Below are positions 18,602 through 27,396 of a stretch of DNA of 64,000 nucleotides, piece after piece (positions within the stretch are counted from its first letter, which is position 1; the number at the start of each line of letters is the position of its first letter). Position numbers and translations under genes: made by a program. The DNA lies in assembly GCA_038534295.1 (NCBI GenBank), contig JBCAXA010000003.1, positions 186,001 to 250,000 on the forward strand, written 5' to 3'. The stretch is from JBCAXA01 sp038534295 (lineage in GTDB: Bacteria > Pseudomonadota > Gammaproteobacteria > Steroidobacterales > Woeseiaceae). The notes beneath the pieces are model-generated. The model saw only the letters and a program-made list of their open reading frames with translations. It was not told the origin of the DNA and ran no database searches.

Positions 18602-20665
18602 ATGGCCGCCGTGCCAAAAGACACCGTTTCGAAACAGAACTACCAGATCGACGACTCTTCAGAAGACGTATCGGCTAACCCTACCGACAACACGTCATTC
18701 GAAGAAATCGCCAAGTCGCGCCTCTCGCGCCGTACCGTCATGCAGGGCTCGCTCGCCGTTGCTGCCGCTGGTTACCTGGCGCCGAAGCCTGGCCACGCGG
18801 CAGGCGACAACGCCTTTGCAAACTGGTTTCGTCGTCGCCCACGGCGCAGCTCGCTGCTCGACTTCCGTCCGCTGACGACCGAAGACGCCGTTGCTGCCGG
18901 CGGCAGAACCGTCACGATTTCTCCGGACTTCGAGTACGACGTGCTGATTCCTTGGGGCACGCCGATCGACCCTAACTCCGGCATCGCCGAGTACACCGGC
19001 GATCCGAACACGCGCCCGACCGCCGCTGAGCAAGAGCAAATGATCGGTATCGGCCATGACGGCATGTGGTTGTTCCCGATCAACTTGCCTGTGGTACTGC
19101 GCATCGAAGCACGCCTGCGTCGTGAACTGCCAAGTTGGTTGCGGCGTATCTTCTTGAGCAGCCGCGCCGGCGTGCTCTGCATCAACCACGAGTTTGGTAA
19201 CAACACGCACGTCACCGGCAAACCCTCGCCCGAGAGCCTCGAGGACGTGCGGCTGTCGCAGCACGCTCATGGCGTGTCGGTCGTCGCCGTCGCCCAGCGC
19301 CGCGGCAAATGGGACTTGGTCGCTAACCGCACCAATCGTCGTATCACGGTAAACACCGAGGTCGAATTCTCAGGTCCGGTGGCGCACAGTCACCTGCTGC
19401 AGAACGCCGCCGGAAACACGTTCGCCGGTACCGTCAACAATTGCGGCTCGGGCCCGACGCCATGGGGTACGTACCTGACCTGCGAAGAGAACTTCAACGG
19501 TTACTTCGGCTCGACCCAGGAAGACCAGTCCTTCGGCGGCTTCGACGAACTGCAGGATCGCGGCTACGATCGCTACGGCTTTGATTTCGACGGCTTCGGC
19601 TACGGCTGGGAAGGCTTCGACCCGCGTTTCGACCTGTCGAACCCGGATTATGCGAACGAGTCAAACCGCTTCGGTTGGATTGTCGAAATTGACCCGTTCG
19701 ACCCGCACGCCAAGCCTATCAAGCGCACGGCCCTGGGCCGCTTCAAGCACGAAGCGGGTGCCGTCACCGAAATCAGCGGTGGTCGCGTCGCCGTCTACAT
19801 GGGCGACGATCAGCGCGGCGACTACATGTACAAGTACGAGTCACGTCGCTCGTGGCGCACCGAGATCTCGCGCGGTCGCAGCCCGTTGGACGACGGCAAA
19901 CTCTACGTCGCTAAGTTCGACGAAGACGGCAGCAATGAGGGTACCGGCACCGGCCAGTGGATCGAGCTGACGCCGACCAACCCGGACATCGCTGCCGCGG
20001 GTCTGACCGACATGGAAAAGGTTCTGACCTACGCGCGTATTGCGGGCGACGCGGTTGGTGCAACCAAGATGGACCGTCCTGAGTGGAGCACGATTGGTAC
20101 CAACGGCGAGGTCTACTGGACGCTGACCAACAACGATCGCAAGGACGACGGTCAGGGCGCGCTCGGCGAGTCCAACCCGATCTTCGAGAACCGCGACGGT
20201 CACATCATCACCACGACGGACACCAGCACGACGACGTTCGAGTGGAACCTGTTCATCCTGGCGCGCAACACGCGCACGGAGAATCCGGGCGATGATTCAG
20301 ACGACCTGCCGTTTGCCGCCTATACGGCTCCGGCCGATGGCGGTGCGAACGAGTTCACCGATCCCGACGCTGCCTACGCCGATCCGTTCGGTCGTCTGTA
20401 CATCGGCACCGACGGTGGCCAGCCCAGCGGCCTGCAGGATCAGCTGACGGTATTCGACACCAACACGGGCGAGTACCGCCGCCTGCTGATGGGCGTGAAT
20501 TCGGATGAGATCACCGGCATCACGTTCACGCCGAATTTCCAGACGCTGTTCACAAACACGCAGCATCCGGGCAACGGCAATCCTGCGTCGACCAACTTCC
20601 CGGCGCCGGACGACGGGGTAACGATTCCGCGCGACGCAACGTTGGTCGTACGTCGGAAGTACTAA
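18602..20665 (+). CDS. phoX: PhoX-like (DUF839) alkaline phosphatase, Tat-exported
   Basis: 687 residues. The N-terminal twin-arginine signal SRRTVMQ sits at residues 42-48, followed by a short hydrophobic stretch, so the folded enzyme is sent through Tat. The body shows the PhoX/DUF839 pattern, e.g. MWLFPI, CINHEFGN, NNCGSGPTPWGTYLTCEENFNGYFG, LGRFKHEAGAV, DPFGRLYIGTDGGQ and FTNTQHPG. Known of the family: calcium- and iron-dependent phosphomonoesterases that release phosphate in the periplasm. A Pho box upstream supports phosphate-starvation control, and a strong terminator follows. The gene stands alone. Confidence 0.9.
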   Translation: MAAVPKDTVSKQNYQIDDSSEDVSANPTDNTSFEEIAKSRLSRRTVMQGSLAVAAAGYLAPKPGHAAGDNAFANWFRRRPRRSSLLDFRPLTTEDAVAAGGRTVTISPDFEYDVLIPWGTPIDPNSGIAEYTGDPNTRPTAAEQEQMIGIGHDGMWLFPINLPVVLRIEARLRRELPSWLRRIFLSSRAGVLCINHEFGNNTHVTGKPSPESLEDVRLSQHAHGVSVVAVAQRRGKWDLVANRTNRRITVNTEVEFSGPVAHSHLLQNAAGNTFAGTVNNCGSGPTPWGTYLTCEENFNGYFGSTQEDQSFGGFDELQDRGYDRYGFDFDGFGYGWEGFDPRFDLSNPDYANESNRFGWIVEIDPFDPHAKPIKRTALGRFKHEAGAVTEISGGRVAVYMGDDQRGDYMYKYESRRSWRTEISRGRSPLDDGKLYVAKFDEDGSNEGTGTGQWIELTPTNPDIAAAGLTDMEKVLTYARIAGDAVGATKMDRPEWSTIGTNGEVYWTLTNNDRKDDGQGALGESNPIFENRDGHIITTTDTSTTTFEWNLFILARNTRTENPGDDSDDLPFAAYTAPADGGANEFTDPDAAYADPFGRLYIGTDGGQPSGLQDQLTVFDTNTGEYRRLLMGVNSDEITGITFTPNFQTLFTNTQHPGNGNPASTNFPAPDDGVTIPRDATLVVRRKY

Positions 20666-20710
20666 GGTCTAACCCTCGAGCGCAGTCGCGCTCAACGGTG
20701 CACGACACGG

Positions 20711-20744
20711 CGCGCCCCACCTTCGTGTGGGGCGCGTTTTTTTT
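20711..20744 (+). terminator. Rho-independent terminator of the phosphatase gene
   Basis: CGCGCCCCAC-CTTCGT-GTGGGGCGCG: a perfect 10-bp stem with a six-base loop, followed by eight T. Confidence 0.95.
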
Positions 20745-20814
20745 GGTCGTGCAAATTCAGTCGGTTGCCTCACCGGCCATCGACCGTTCGTGCACCGGTG
20801 CGACCGATCGTGCA
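20745..20814 (+). promoter_or_regulatory. LytTR/AlgR-like direct repeats
   Basis: GnTCGTGCA occurs three times, starting at 20745, 20786 and 20806. The last two sit in a 13-of-14 repeat CGACCG(T/A)TCGTGCA exactly 20 bp apart; the first lies 41 bp, about two periods, upstream. CCGTTCGT is the known core of AlgR-type LytTR sites, which occur as direct repeats on one DNA face. They precede mipA-like and lytTR genes, so autoregulation by the LytTR protein 21711-22631 is inferred. Confidence 0.6.
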
Positions 20815-20899
20815 TAAGTTGCTGATTCATAGATCGATCATGACTTAGCTTCCGAGTCGACGCGAGGTGGCTGCCTCGCCAAACTCACTGAGGTAAGTC

Positions 20900-21703
20900 A
20901 TGAAAACGAAGATCGCTGTGGTAGGCATCGCCTGCCTTCTGAACGTCCCTGCATCCGCCGACGCCCTGTTTCCGTCGCCATCGATCCCCAACGTTGCCCG
21001 GTCGGACGGGTGGGTATTCGCCTTGGGTGCCGGCAACGAGTATGAGGCGGAGTATGACGGCTCTGATGACTATGGCGTCGAGCTCGAACCGGTGTTCGCG
21101 GTGCAGCGACGAAACGGCAACTCGGTCTGGTTTCTGGAAGGCCAGGAGCTCGGGTGGCGCAGCCGCGTTGACGCTCAGTGGCTGGTACAGGCTGGGTTGC
21201 GGTTCGAAGGCGGCCGCGAGTCGTCGGAATCCGATGCGCTGACTGGGCTTGCAGACATCGACGACGAGATAGTCGTCATGGGCGAGGTTCGTCGCGGTTT
21301 TGGCGAGAATTGGAACAACTGGGTGGCCGCGAGGATTATGGCGGGCGACAGCGACATCGGCGAGCTCGGTGTGTTGGCTGCCGGGCACACCTTCGGTGCG
21401 AACCGTGATGGTACGGGCGTCGATGTATTTGCATTCGTGACGCTTGCGTCGTCGAGTTTCATCAATCGCGATTTCGGAATCTCGGCCGCTGACAGTGCGA
21501 GCTCTGGCCTTGCGCAGTACCGCGCCGATGGTGGCTATCGGTCCGCCGGCATCCAGGTCGTAGGTCGCTGGGAGTTTGGTGAAAACTGGCAACTGTTTGG
21601 TGAGGTTGGCTACGAGCGTTACAGTAGCGACATCGCCGACAGCCCGATCGCACTGGATGACTTTGAGGCGGAAGTTGGTCTAAACCTCGCCTACATTTTC
21701 TGA
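20900..21703 (+). CDS. MipA/OmpV-family outer-membrane protein
   Basis: 267 residues with a signal peptide (LLNVPASA-DA). The strand pattern WVFALGAGNEYEAEYDGSDDY near the start, VFAVQRRNG and the C-terminal NLAYIF match MipA/OmpV barrels, known as scaffold or porin-like proteins in the outer membrane. GAGGTAAGTC directly before the ATG is its ribosome binding site. The LytTR gene follows after seven bases, so the two form an operon. Confidence 0.85.
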   Translation: MKTKIAVVGIACLLNVPASADALFPSPSIPNVARSDGWVFALGAGNEYEAEYDGSDDYGVELEPVFAVQRRNGNSVWFLEGQELGWRSRVDAQWLVQAGLRFEGGRESSESDALTGLADIDDEIVVMGEVRRGFGENWNNWVAARIMAGDSDIGELGVLAAGHTFGANRDGTGVDVFAFVTLASSSFINRDFGISAADSASSGLAQYRADGGYRSAGIQVVGRWEFGENWQLFGEVGYERYSSDIADSPIALDDFEAEVGLNLAYIF

Positions 21704-21710
21704 TCGAGAC

Positions 21711-22631
21711 ATGCCGACGACACCGCAAACCGCGCTGAACGGCACCGTGTTAGGTGTCGCAACGCTGCGCAACACGCTGCCGGTCGCCGCCGTCACATTA
21801 ATCCTGCTGTTCACGGCGATGCGACCGGCGGCCAGCGCCGGACTGGGGCTCGCGGAGCGCGCGGCATTCTGGTCGCTACATGTGCTGGTGGGGCTGGGCG
21901 GAATCTATGCCGCAAGCTTTCTGATTCGTCAGGCCTGGATTGTCCGTTGGCATCCGCTTGTCGCGATATTGCTGAGTGGCGTGCTCGGTGCGGCACTCGT
22001 CGCGCCCGCCTACGTTCTCATCGAATCGATCATGCCAGTACCGGCTGTCGACGTTGCCGACGACTGGCTGGATCATTTCGCACAGGCCGGCGCTGGCCAG
22101 GCGATCGTCGCTGAGGTGATCGAAGTTATGCCGATGTTCGTTTTGGCGTGGGCGGCGATCAATCTGCCGATTCTGCTCGCGACCCGCCGCACGGAGGACA
22201 GTGACGGCGACGCCGATCCGCCAAGCACCGGTCCCAGTCAACCAAAAACTGGATCGCCCGAAGCTAACCCGGACAAAAGCGCGTTCTTTAGTCGCCTGCC
22301 CGCAGCAATAGGTCGCGACCTTGTGTCGATTTCCTCCGATCTGCACTACTTGCACGTGCACACGACCACCGGCAACGCGATGGTCATCGGCAATCTTCGC
22401 GACGTTGCGTTGGCCTTCGCCGATGAAGGCATGCTGGTGCACAAGTCTCATTGGGTGGCGCACAGTCACGTGGTTCGCTACGTAGCGTCGGCCCGTCATG
22501 CGCACTGCTTGATGACGAGCGGTAGTCGGGTGCCGGTCAGTCGTCGCAGACGCGCCGAGGTCAAATCGACTTACGGCACTGCCGGCAGCGCCAAGCTCGT
22601 GACGGTGGATTCTCGAGCGGCGCCCCGTTGA
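21711..22631 (+). CDS. Membrane-bound LytTR-family regulator
   Basis: 306 residues. Four hydrophobic segments span about residues 15-165 and a Pro/Ser linker follows. A LytTR DNA-binding domain covers about 195-295 (LVSISSDLHYLHVHTTTGNAMV, SHWVAHSHVVRY, VPVSRRRR). LytTR proteins bind short direct repeats. It lies seven bases after the barrel gene and is likely to sense an envelope or metabolic signal. The repeats at 20745-20814 are its probable operator. No kinase partner is adjacent. Confidence 0.85.
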   Translation: MPTTPQTALNGTVLGVATLRNTLPVAAVTLILLFTAMRPAASAGLGLAERAAFWSLHVLVGLGGIYAASFLIRQAWIVRWHPLVAILLSGVLGAALVAPAYVLIESIMPVPAVDVADDWLDHFAQAGAGQAIVAEVIEVMPMFVLAWAAINLPILLATRRTEDSDGDADPPSTGPSQPKTGSPEANPDKSAFFSRLPAAIGRDLVSISSDLHYLHVHTTTGNAMVIGNLRDVALAFADEGMLVHKSHWVAHSHVVRYVASARHAHCLMTSGSRVPVSRRRRAEVKSTYGTAGSAKLVTVDSRAAPR

Positions 22632-22775
22632 GGAGTCCGAGATTCGGTACCAGCGGAACGATACTGCTTGAGCGGGGAGCTCATTTTCTGGGTTGATTGG
22701 GCCTTTCCCGCAGCCATTGAGTTACTCTTCCAGAGGGGTATTCCGCGCCGTAGCGACAGGCGGAGGGTTGGTGGT

Positions 22776-23564
22776 TTGAGCGCTGAGCAATCCAGCGAGC
22801 AACAGCAAGTCGATCCCGACGAGCGGCCGTTTGTTGTTCCCTGCGCCGATTTGACGTGGCGTTCGCCGCTGCATTGGCTCCGCCTCGGTTGGCACGACTT
22901 TCAGAAAGCCCAAGGTCTGTCGCTGGCCTTCGGCATCGCTATTCTCATCGTGAGCGTCATCGTGTCCGTGATGGCTTGGCAGCTCGGCAGCTTCGCGCTA
23001 TTAGCGGCGCTCTTGTCCGGCTTTGTGTTCTTCGCGCCGTTGCTGGCTGTCGGCCTGTACTCGGTCGCACGCGCGCACGAAGCCGGCAGAACGCCCGAGC
23101 TTGCCGACGCCTGGCGGTTGATCAAACGCGTGGTGGGGCAAGCGGGCGTGCTTGCGCTGGTGTTGATGGTGATTTTGATGATCTGGTCGCGCGCAGGCAT
23201 GGTGTTGCACGCGCTGATGCCGATCGAAACTGGTGAGATCGCCGTACTCGCGCAGTTTCTGTTTGTCGGCTCGGCAATCGGGGCCGTGTTCGCCAGTTTG
23301 ACCTTCGCCATTGCCGTGTTCTCATTACCGATGATTGCCGATCGTGACGTCGACATGATTACCGCGTGCATATCGAGCATCAACGCTGTGTTACGCAACA
23401 AGTGGGTGACCAGTATCTGGGCTGCACTGATTGTTGCACTGACGATTGTCGGGTTTGCGACCTTCTACCTTGGTCTCATCGTCATCATGCCTTGGCTCGC
23501 CTATTCCGCGTGGCACAGCTATCGCGAGACGCTAGACGCATCTGATTGGCCGAAACTGCCATAG
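22776..23564 (+). CDS. DUF2189 integral membrane protein
   Basis: 262 residues with six hydrophobic segments and the DUF2189 layout (WLRLGWHDFQKA at the start, ALLSGFVFFAPLLAVGLYSVARA, FSLPMIADRDVD, NKWVTSIWAALIVAL). An upstream TTG at 22668 is possible, but the TTG at 22776 has CGGAGG nine bases before it and better fits the family start, so it was chosen; the boundary is uncertain. Function unknown; some relatives lie near respiratory genes. Confidence 0.75.
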   Translation: MSAEQSSEQQQVDPDERPFVVPCADLTWRSPLHWLRLGWHDFQKAQGLSLAFGIAILIVSVIVSVMAWQLGSFALLAALLSGFVFFAPLLAVGLYSVARAHEAGRTPELADAWRLIKRVVGQAGVLALVLMVILMIWSRAGMVLHALMPIETGEIAVLAQFLFVGSAIGAVFASLTFAIAVFSLPMIADRDVDMITACISSINAVLRNKWVTSIWAALIVALTIVGFATFYLGLIVIMPWLAYSAWHSYRETLDASDWPKLP

Positions 23565-23583
23565 CCTAGATTAGGAAACTCGC

Positions 23584-24159
23584 ATGAAACTCGATTCTTC
23601 GGCGATAAGCCTTGGCACAGCGGCCGTTGATTTCACGCTGCCTGGCGTGGACGGGCGCAACTACTCGCTTCGCGACGTGGCCGGATCGCATGCAACGTTG
23701 GTCGCATTCATCTGCAACCACTGTCCGTTCGTCGTGCACATCGTTGCTGGACTCGTCGACTATGCGCGGGACTACCAACCCAAGGGCGTTGGTGTGGCCG
23801 CAATCAGCGCCAACGACGTCACGACCCACCCGGCCGACAGCCCAGAGCGCATGGCTGAGTTTGCCGCGGTACACGGTTTCACGTTTCCGTATCTGTTCGA
23901 TGAGTCGCAGGCGGTGGCGAAGTCGTACAAGGCTGTCTGTACGCCGGATCTGTTTCTGTACGATCGCGATCTGAAACTCGCCTACTGCGGTCAGTTCGAC
24001 GCCAGTCGGCCCGGCCGGTCAGATATTCCGGTCAGCGGCGACAGTCTGCGCGCTGCGACCGACGCTGTTTTGGCCGGTCGAGCCGTACCGTCGCCACAAA
24101 TCCCCAGCAGTGGCTGCAATATCAAGTGGAAGCCCGGGAACGCACCGACCGCAACCTGA
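23584..24159 (+). CDS. Thioredoxin-like/AhpC-TSA-family protein
   Basis: 191 residues without a clear signal peptide. The redox pair is in CNHCPFV (Cys44, Cys47), after DFTLPGVDGRNYSL, which matches the peroxiredoxin/thiol-disulfide family with the thioredoxin fold. The later CTPDLFLYD contains the cis-Pro region. A small cytoplasmic thiol oxidoreductase is likely; the substrate is unknown. It begins 19 bases after the DUF2189 gene. Confidence 0.85.
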   Translation: MKLDSSAISLGTAAVDFTLPGVDGRNYSLRDVAGSHATLVAFICNHCPFVVHIVAGLVDYARDYQPKGVGVAAISANDVTTHPADSPERMAEFAAVHGFTFPYLFDESQAVAKSYKAVCTPDLFLYDRDLKLAYCGQFDASRPGRSDIPVSGDSLRAATDAVLAGRAVPSPQIPSSGCNIKWKPGNAPTAT

Positions 24160-24235
24160 ACAAAAACTACCTAGCCGCTGCCCTGCAAATCGCTCATGTA
24201 GACTGGTGCTCAGTTCTGGGTAAGCGAGTTCGATC

Positions 24236-24850
24236 ATGATTCACGTGTCGTACGTCAGCCGAACCGATCCACCGATGTCTTCTGAGCAGCTGCTCGAGCT
24301 TCTCATGGAGTGCCGCACAAAAAATACAGCCCGCGGCGTAACCGGGATGTTGCTCTATGCAAACGGCACGTTTTTGCAAGCTATCGAAGGCGATGACGCG
24401 GTCATTGACGAGTTACTTGGAAAGATTGAGCACGACTCGCGCCATGCCGACATCCAAATATTGAGTCGCCGCGCCATCGAGCAACGCCAGTATTCGGAGT
24501 GGAGCATGGGCTTCGATCGCGTGACCGACGAAGCGCTGGGCGAAATCGACGGGCTGAGAGACTTCGGAGCCAAGGATTTCGACTTCAATTTCCTCGTCGA
24601 ACATGAACCGGTCGTCAATTCGTTGATGGAGCACTACCGGCGACCGCATTGGGACCCTTTGCTTGGCGAGCTCGATGCGAAAGACAAAGTCATCGAGCAT
24701 CTGCAGGAAAAACTGGCCCAAGTCCGCGGTGGCGTCGAGGTGGCTCGCCTGGCTCTCGAAAGCGTCACCGAAGCGAGCCGCAAAGGCGCCACGGACGATG
24801 CGCTATTGCGCCTTTGTGACACGGCACTCGACGCGTTGGGACGGCGCTGA
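24236..24850 (+). CDS. BLUF-domain blue-light photoreceptor
   Basis: 204 residues. The first 95 are a BLUF domain binding FAD: Tyr6 in HVSYVSR and Gln48 in FLQAIEG form the photo-switch pair, Asn30 lies near the flavin, and Trp89/Met91 in YSEWSMGF are the usual semi-conserved switch residues. Residues about 100-204 form an extra helical region (DALLRLCDTALDALGRR) with a coiled-coil look and no known output domain, so it probably signals by protein contact. It is followed by a 50-residue membrane protein gene 26 bases on. Confidence 0.9.
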   Translation: MIHVSYVSRTDPPMSSEQLLELLMECRTKNTARGVTGMLLYANGTFLQAIEGDDAVIDELLGKIEHDSRHADIQILSRRAIEQRQYSEWSMGFDRVTDEALGEIDGLRDFGAKDFDFNFLVEHEPVVNSLMEHYRRPHWDPLLGELDAKDKVIEHLQEKLAQVRGGVEVARLALESVTEASRKGATDDALLRLCDTALDALGRR

Positions 24851-24876
24851 CGGGCTACACGCCTAGGACTTTCTCA

Positions 24877-25029
24877 ATGGATGGCGCAGCTATATTGACG
24901 TTCGGCAAGGCCGCGGCCTTTTTTGGGATTCCACTCGGTCTCGCTTTGTGGGAGCTGTGGCGGCTCGAGCGTGATCGCCGCCGGGACAAAGGCCAAGAGC
25001 GCGATCCGCCGCGCGACGCTAGTCCCTAG
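24877..25029 (+). CDS. 50-residue single-pass membrane protein
   Basis: MDGAAILTFGKAAAFFGIPL opens one membrane helix (about residues 5-27) followed by WELWRLERDRRRDKG, a very basic cytoplasmic tail. An AGGA-like site is eight bases before the ATG. The length, positive-inside charge and clean stop suggest a real gene. It sits between the BLUF and isoaspartyl methyltransferase genes. Function unknown. Confidence 0.6.
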   Translation: MDGAAILTFGKAAAFFGIPLGLALWELWRLERDRRRDKGQERDPPRDASP

Positions 25030-25087
25030 CTGAAACCCTGGCGACGCCATAGACGAGGCTCGGCGGCATGCTGGTACACTAGTCGTT

Positions 25088-25825
25088 ATGCGCAAGTTCG
25101 GTTTGGCCAGTGCCGTTACCGTTGCGCTGCTGCTCAGCTTCACGAGTCCTCCACTGCGAGCCGAATCGGATTGGCAGAGCCAGCGCGATGCGCTTGCGCG
25201 CGAGGTCCAAAAGCTCGCCCGCGCAACCAGCAGCTACACCGGCAAGCCAGCAATCGACGACCGCGTCATTGCGGCTATCGCCACGGTGCCACGCCACGAG
25301 TTTGTACCGGAGCAGTTCCAGCACCGGGCGTACGAAAACCGCCCACTACCGATCGGTAATGGCCAGACGATATCGCAGCCCTATATCGTTGCGCTGATGA
25401 CCGATCTTGCAGCGATCGACGCCGAGTCGTCCGTGCTCGAAATCGGTACTGGTTCGGGCTACCAGGCTGCCGTCCTCGCCGAACTGGTCGAGCACGTTTA
25501 CACCATTGAGATCATCGCGACACTTGGCGAACGCGCCGAGGCGACCTTAGCTCGGCTTGACTACGACAATGTCAGTGTACGAATCGGCGATGGCTACCAG
25601 GGTTGGCCGGAGCACGCGCCCTTCGACGCCATTCTCGTCACGGCCGCACCAGAGTCGATACCCGAGCCGCTGATCGAGCAGCTCGCGGTCGGCGGCCGGC
25701 TGGTCATTCCGGTTGGGCCGCAACGCGGTGGCCAATCGCTAAAGCTGCTCACCAAGTTGCCTGATGGCGAAATCGAAACAACCAGCGTTTTGCCCGTTCG
25801 TTTCGTGCCGTTTACTCGCGAATAG
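25088..25825 (+). CDS. pcm: Protein-L-isoaspartate O-methyltransferase, exported form
   Basis: 245 residues. The SAM-binding motif VLEIGTGSGYQAAVLAEL, the substrate loop GNGQTISQPYIVALM and the C-terminal IPVGPQRGGQSL are typical of PCMT, which methylates isoaspartyl residues to start their repair. Unlike the usual enzyme of about 210 residues it has an extra N-terminus with a signal-peptide pattern (TVALLLSFTSPPLRA-ES), suggesting action in the periplasm, although SAM supply there is unclear. No surE or nlpD/rpoS neighbours are seen. The 236 bp downstream hold no gene. Confidence 0.9.
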   Translation: MRKFGLASAVTVALLLSFTSPPLRAESDWQSQRDALAREVQKLARATSSYTGKPAIDDRVIAAIATVPRHEFVPEQFQHRAYENRPLPIGNGQTISQPYIVALMTDLAAIDAESSVLEIGTGSGYQAAVLAELVEHVYTIEIIATLGERAEATLARLDYDNVSVRIGDGYQGWPEHAPFDAILVTAAPESIPEPLIEQLAVGGRLVIPVGPQRGGQSLKLLTKLPDGEIETTSVLPVRFVPFTRE

Positions 25826-26061
25826 CGATGATCGACTGTCTCGACGAGATCTAATCGCCGGCAACGCGAACCGCCACTCGATTCTGCAACAGATTGACTC
25901 AGTTTCGACCGTGCCGCTCAATCTTGCCGGCAACACGACGCAAGAAACCGGGTGGCTGACTGCCGCCCACGGAGGCCATGCTGGCAATCGCCTCGCGCTT
26001 GACCGACGCTAGGCAGGGCTAGTCTACTGGCGTTGATGATCTTAATCGGGCTGGCTGTCAT

Positions 26062-27396
26062 TTGAGTGCGCTAGACAACAAAGCAGCGGGAATCGACGAG
26101 CCAGCGACCGACACCAACGAGTTTGCGACCGAACCGGTACCACCTGCCTACCGGGTTGGCTGGATCAAAGTAGGTTTGGTCAGCGCAATGGTCGCTTTTT
26201 CGTTGCCAACGTTTGTGACCGGTGCCGAAGTATTCCTTGCGCTGGACAACCGAACCGCACTCCGCGCGGTGCTGATCGGTTGCGGCATCCTAACGTTGAT
26301 CGCGTCGGTGTGCGGTTCGATTGGTACGCGTACGCACTTGAGTTCGTACATGCTCGCGCGGATTGCCTTTGGCCGGCATGGCGCTGCGCTCGTCAATCTC
26401 GCCTTCGCCGTGTCGCTGCTCGGCTGGTATGGCGTCAACATCGATTTGTTCAGTGGCGCTGTCGTTCGCTTGCTGAACGACGCCCTTGGCGTCGCTGCCT
26501 GGCCCTGGCTGGTCGAACTGTTTGCTGGTGTGGTCATGACGGTAACGACTATCTACGGCTTCAAAGCAATCAATACGCTGTCGACTTTGCTGGTGCCGGT
26601 CATGATGGTGGTCACGGTCGTGCTCATTGCAAAAGCGTTCGGCGTGCGGCCGCTCGTCGAAACGTTATCGGTCGCGCAGTCCTCGGAGATCTCGTTTGGC
26701 AATGCCGTTTCGGCCGTCGTCGGCGGTGTCATTATCGGCGCCGTTATCCTGCCTGACATTACGCGGTTCATTCGCCATTGGCGCGGGGCGGTTTACACCG
26801 CACTGCTCAGCTACGCGGTCGTTCAGTCCGTCGTGATGACCGCCGGTGGGCTCTCCGCGGATGTGCTAGCAAACGATGATTTTCTCGACGTGCTCATTGT
26901 TATGGGCTTGAGTTGGGGCGCGTTTGTCATTGTGATCGCTGGCAGCTGGGTGCTGAACTCGCTCAACCTCTACAGCACCGGCTTGAGTGTCGAGGCAACC
27001 TTTCCGGCGACGCAGAGTCGCTGGCTGATTGTCGTTCTTGGGGCGCTGGGTACCGTCGCCGCATTTTTGAACATCCTCGATTATTTTCTCGATTTCTTGT
27101 TCTATTTGGCGATCGTGTTCGTGCCCGTCGCTGGAGTCATCGCCGTCGATCACTTTGTTGCGCGTCGCTCAGCTTACTTTGGCGACCTCACGGCCGCCGA
27201 ACGCAACATCTCGCCGACGGCACTCATTGCATGGGTCGCCGGCAGTGTCGTTGCGCTGCTTGGCGCTGAGTCTTTGCTCGAAGTGTCTGGCATTGCAGCG
27301 ATCGATGCTATGGTCGTGTCCGCATTGACCTACCTCATTCTCAGTCGTTTCGATTCGAGCGCGGCCCGCACTCGGTCGAAGAGCCCGGAGCCGTAG
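26062..27396 (+). CDS. NCS1-family nucleobase/hydantoin permease
   Basis: 444 residues with about twelve membrane helices and the NCS1 pattern (IKVGLVSAMVAFSLPTFVTG, ARIAFGRHGAALVNL, GGVIIGAVILPDITRF, WVLNSLNLYSTGLS). Known family members carry cytosine, allantoin or hydantoins with cations. The start is a TTG at 26062; no strong ribosome site is seen and a later start is possible. Its TAG overlaps the GTG start of the next gene (TAGTG), so the two are translationally coupled. Confidence 0.85.
   Translation: MSALDNKAAGIDEPATDTNEFATEPVPPAYRVGWIKVGLVSAMVAFSLPTFVTGAEVFLALDNRTALRAVLIGCGILTLIASVCGSIGTRTHLSSYMLARIAFGRHGAALVNLAFAVSLLGWYGVNIDLFSGAVVRLLNDALGVAAWPWLVELFAGVVMTVTTIYGFKAINTLSTLLVPVMMVVTVVLIAKAFGVRPLVETLSVAQSSEISFGNAVSAVVGGVIIGAVILPDITRFIRHWRGAVYTALLSYAVVQSVVMTAGGLSADVLANDDFLDVLIVMGLSWGAFVIVIAGSWVLNSLNLYSTGLSVEATFPATQSRWLIVVLGALGTVAAFLNILDYFLDFLFYLAIVFVPVAGVIAVDHFVARRSAYFGDLTAAERNISPTALIAWVAGSVVALLGAESLLEVSGIAAIDAMVVSALTYLILSRFDSSAARTRSKSPEP

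Noticed and set aside
22889..22904. TTGGCACGACTTTCAG resembling a sigma-54 box
   Set aside because: The GC element ten bases after GG is missing and it lies inside the DUF2189 coding region.
23511..23526. TGGCACAGCTATCGCG with GG-N10-GC spacing, 60 bp before the thioredoxin-like gene
   Set aside because: It lies within the end of the DUF2189 coding sequence, has a weak -12 half (TCGC) and no activator-like repeat upstream; judged chance, though not excluded.
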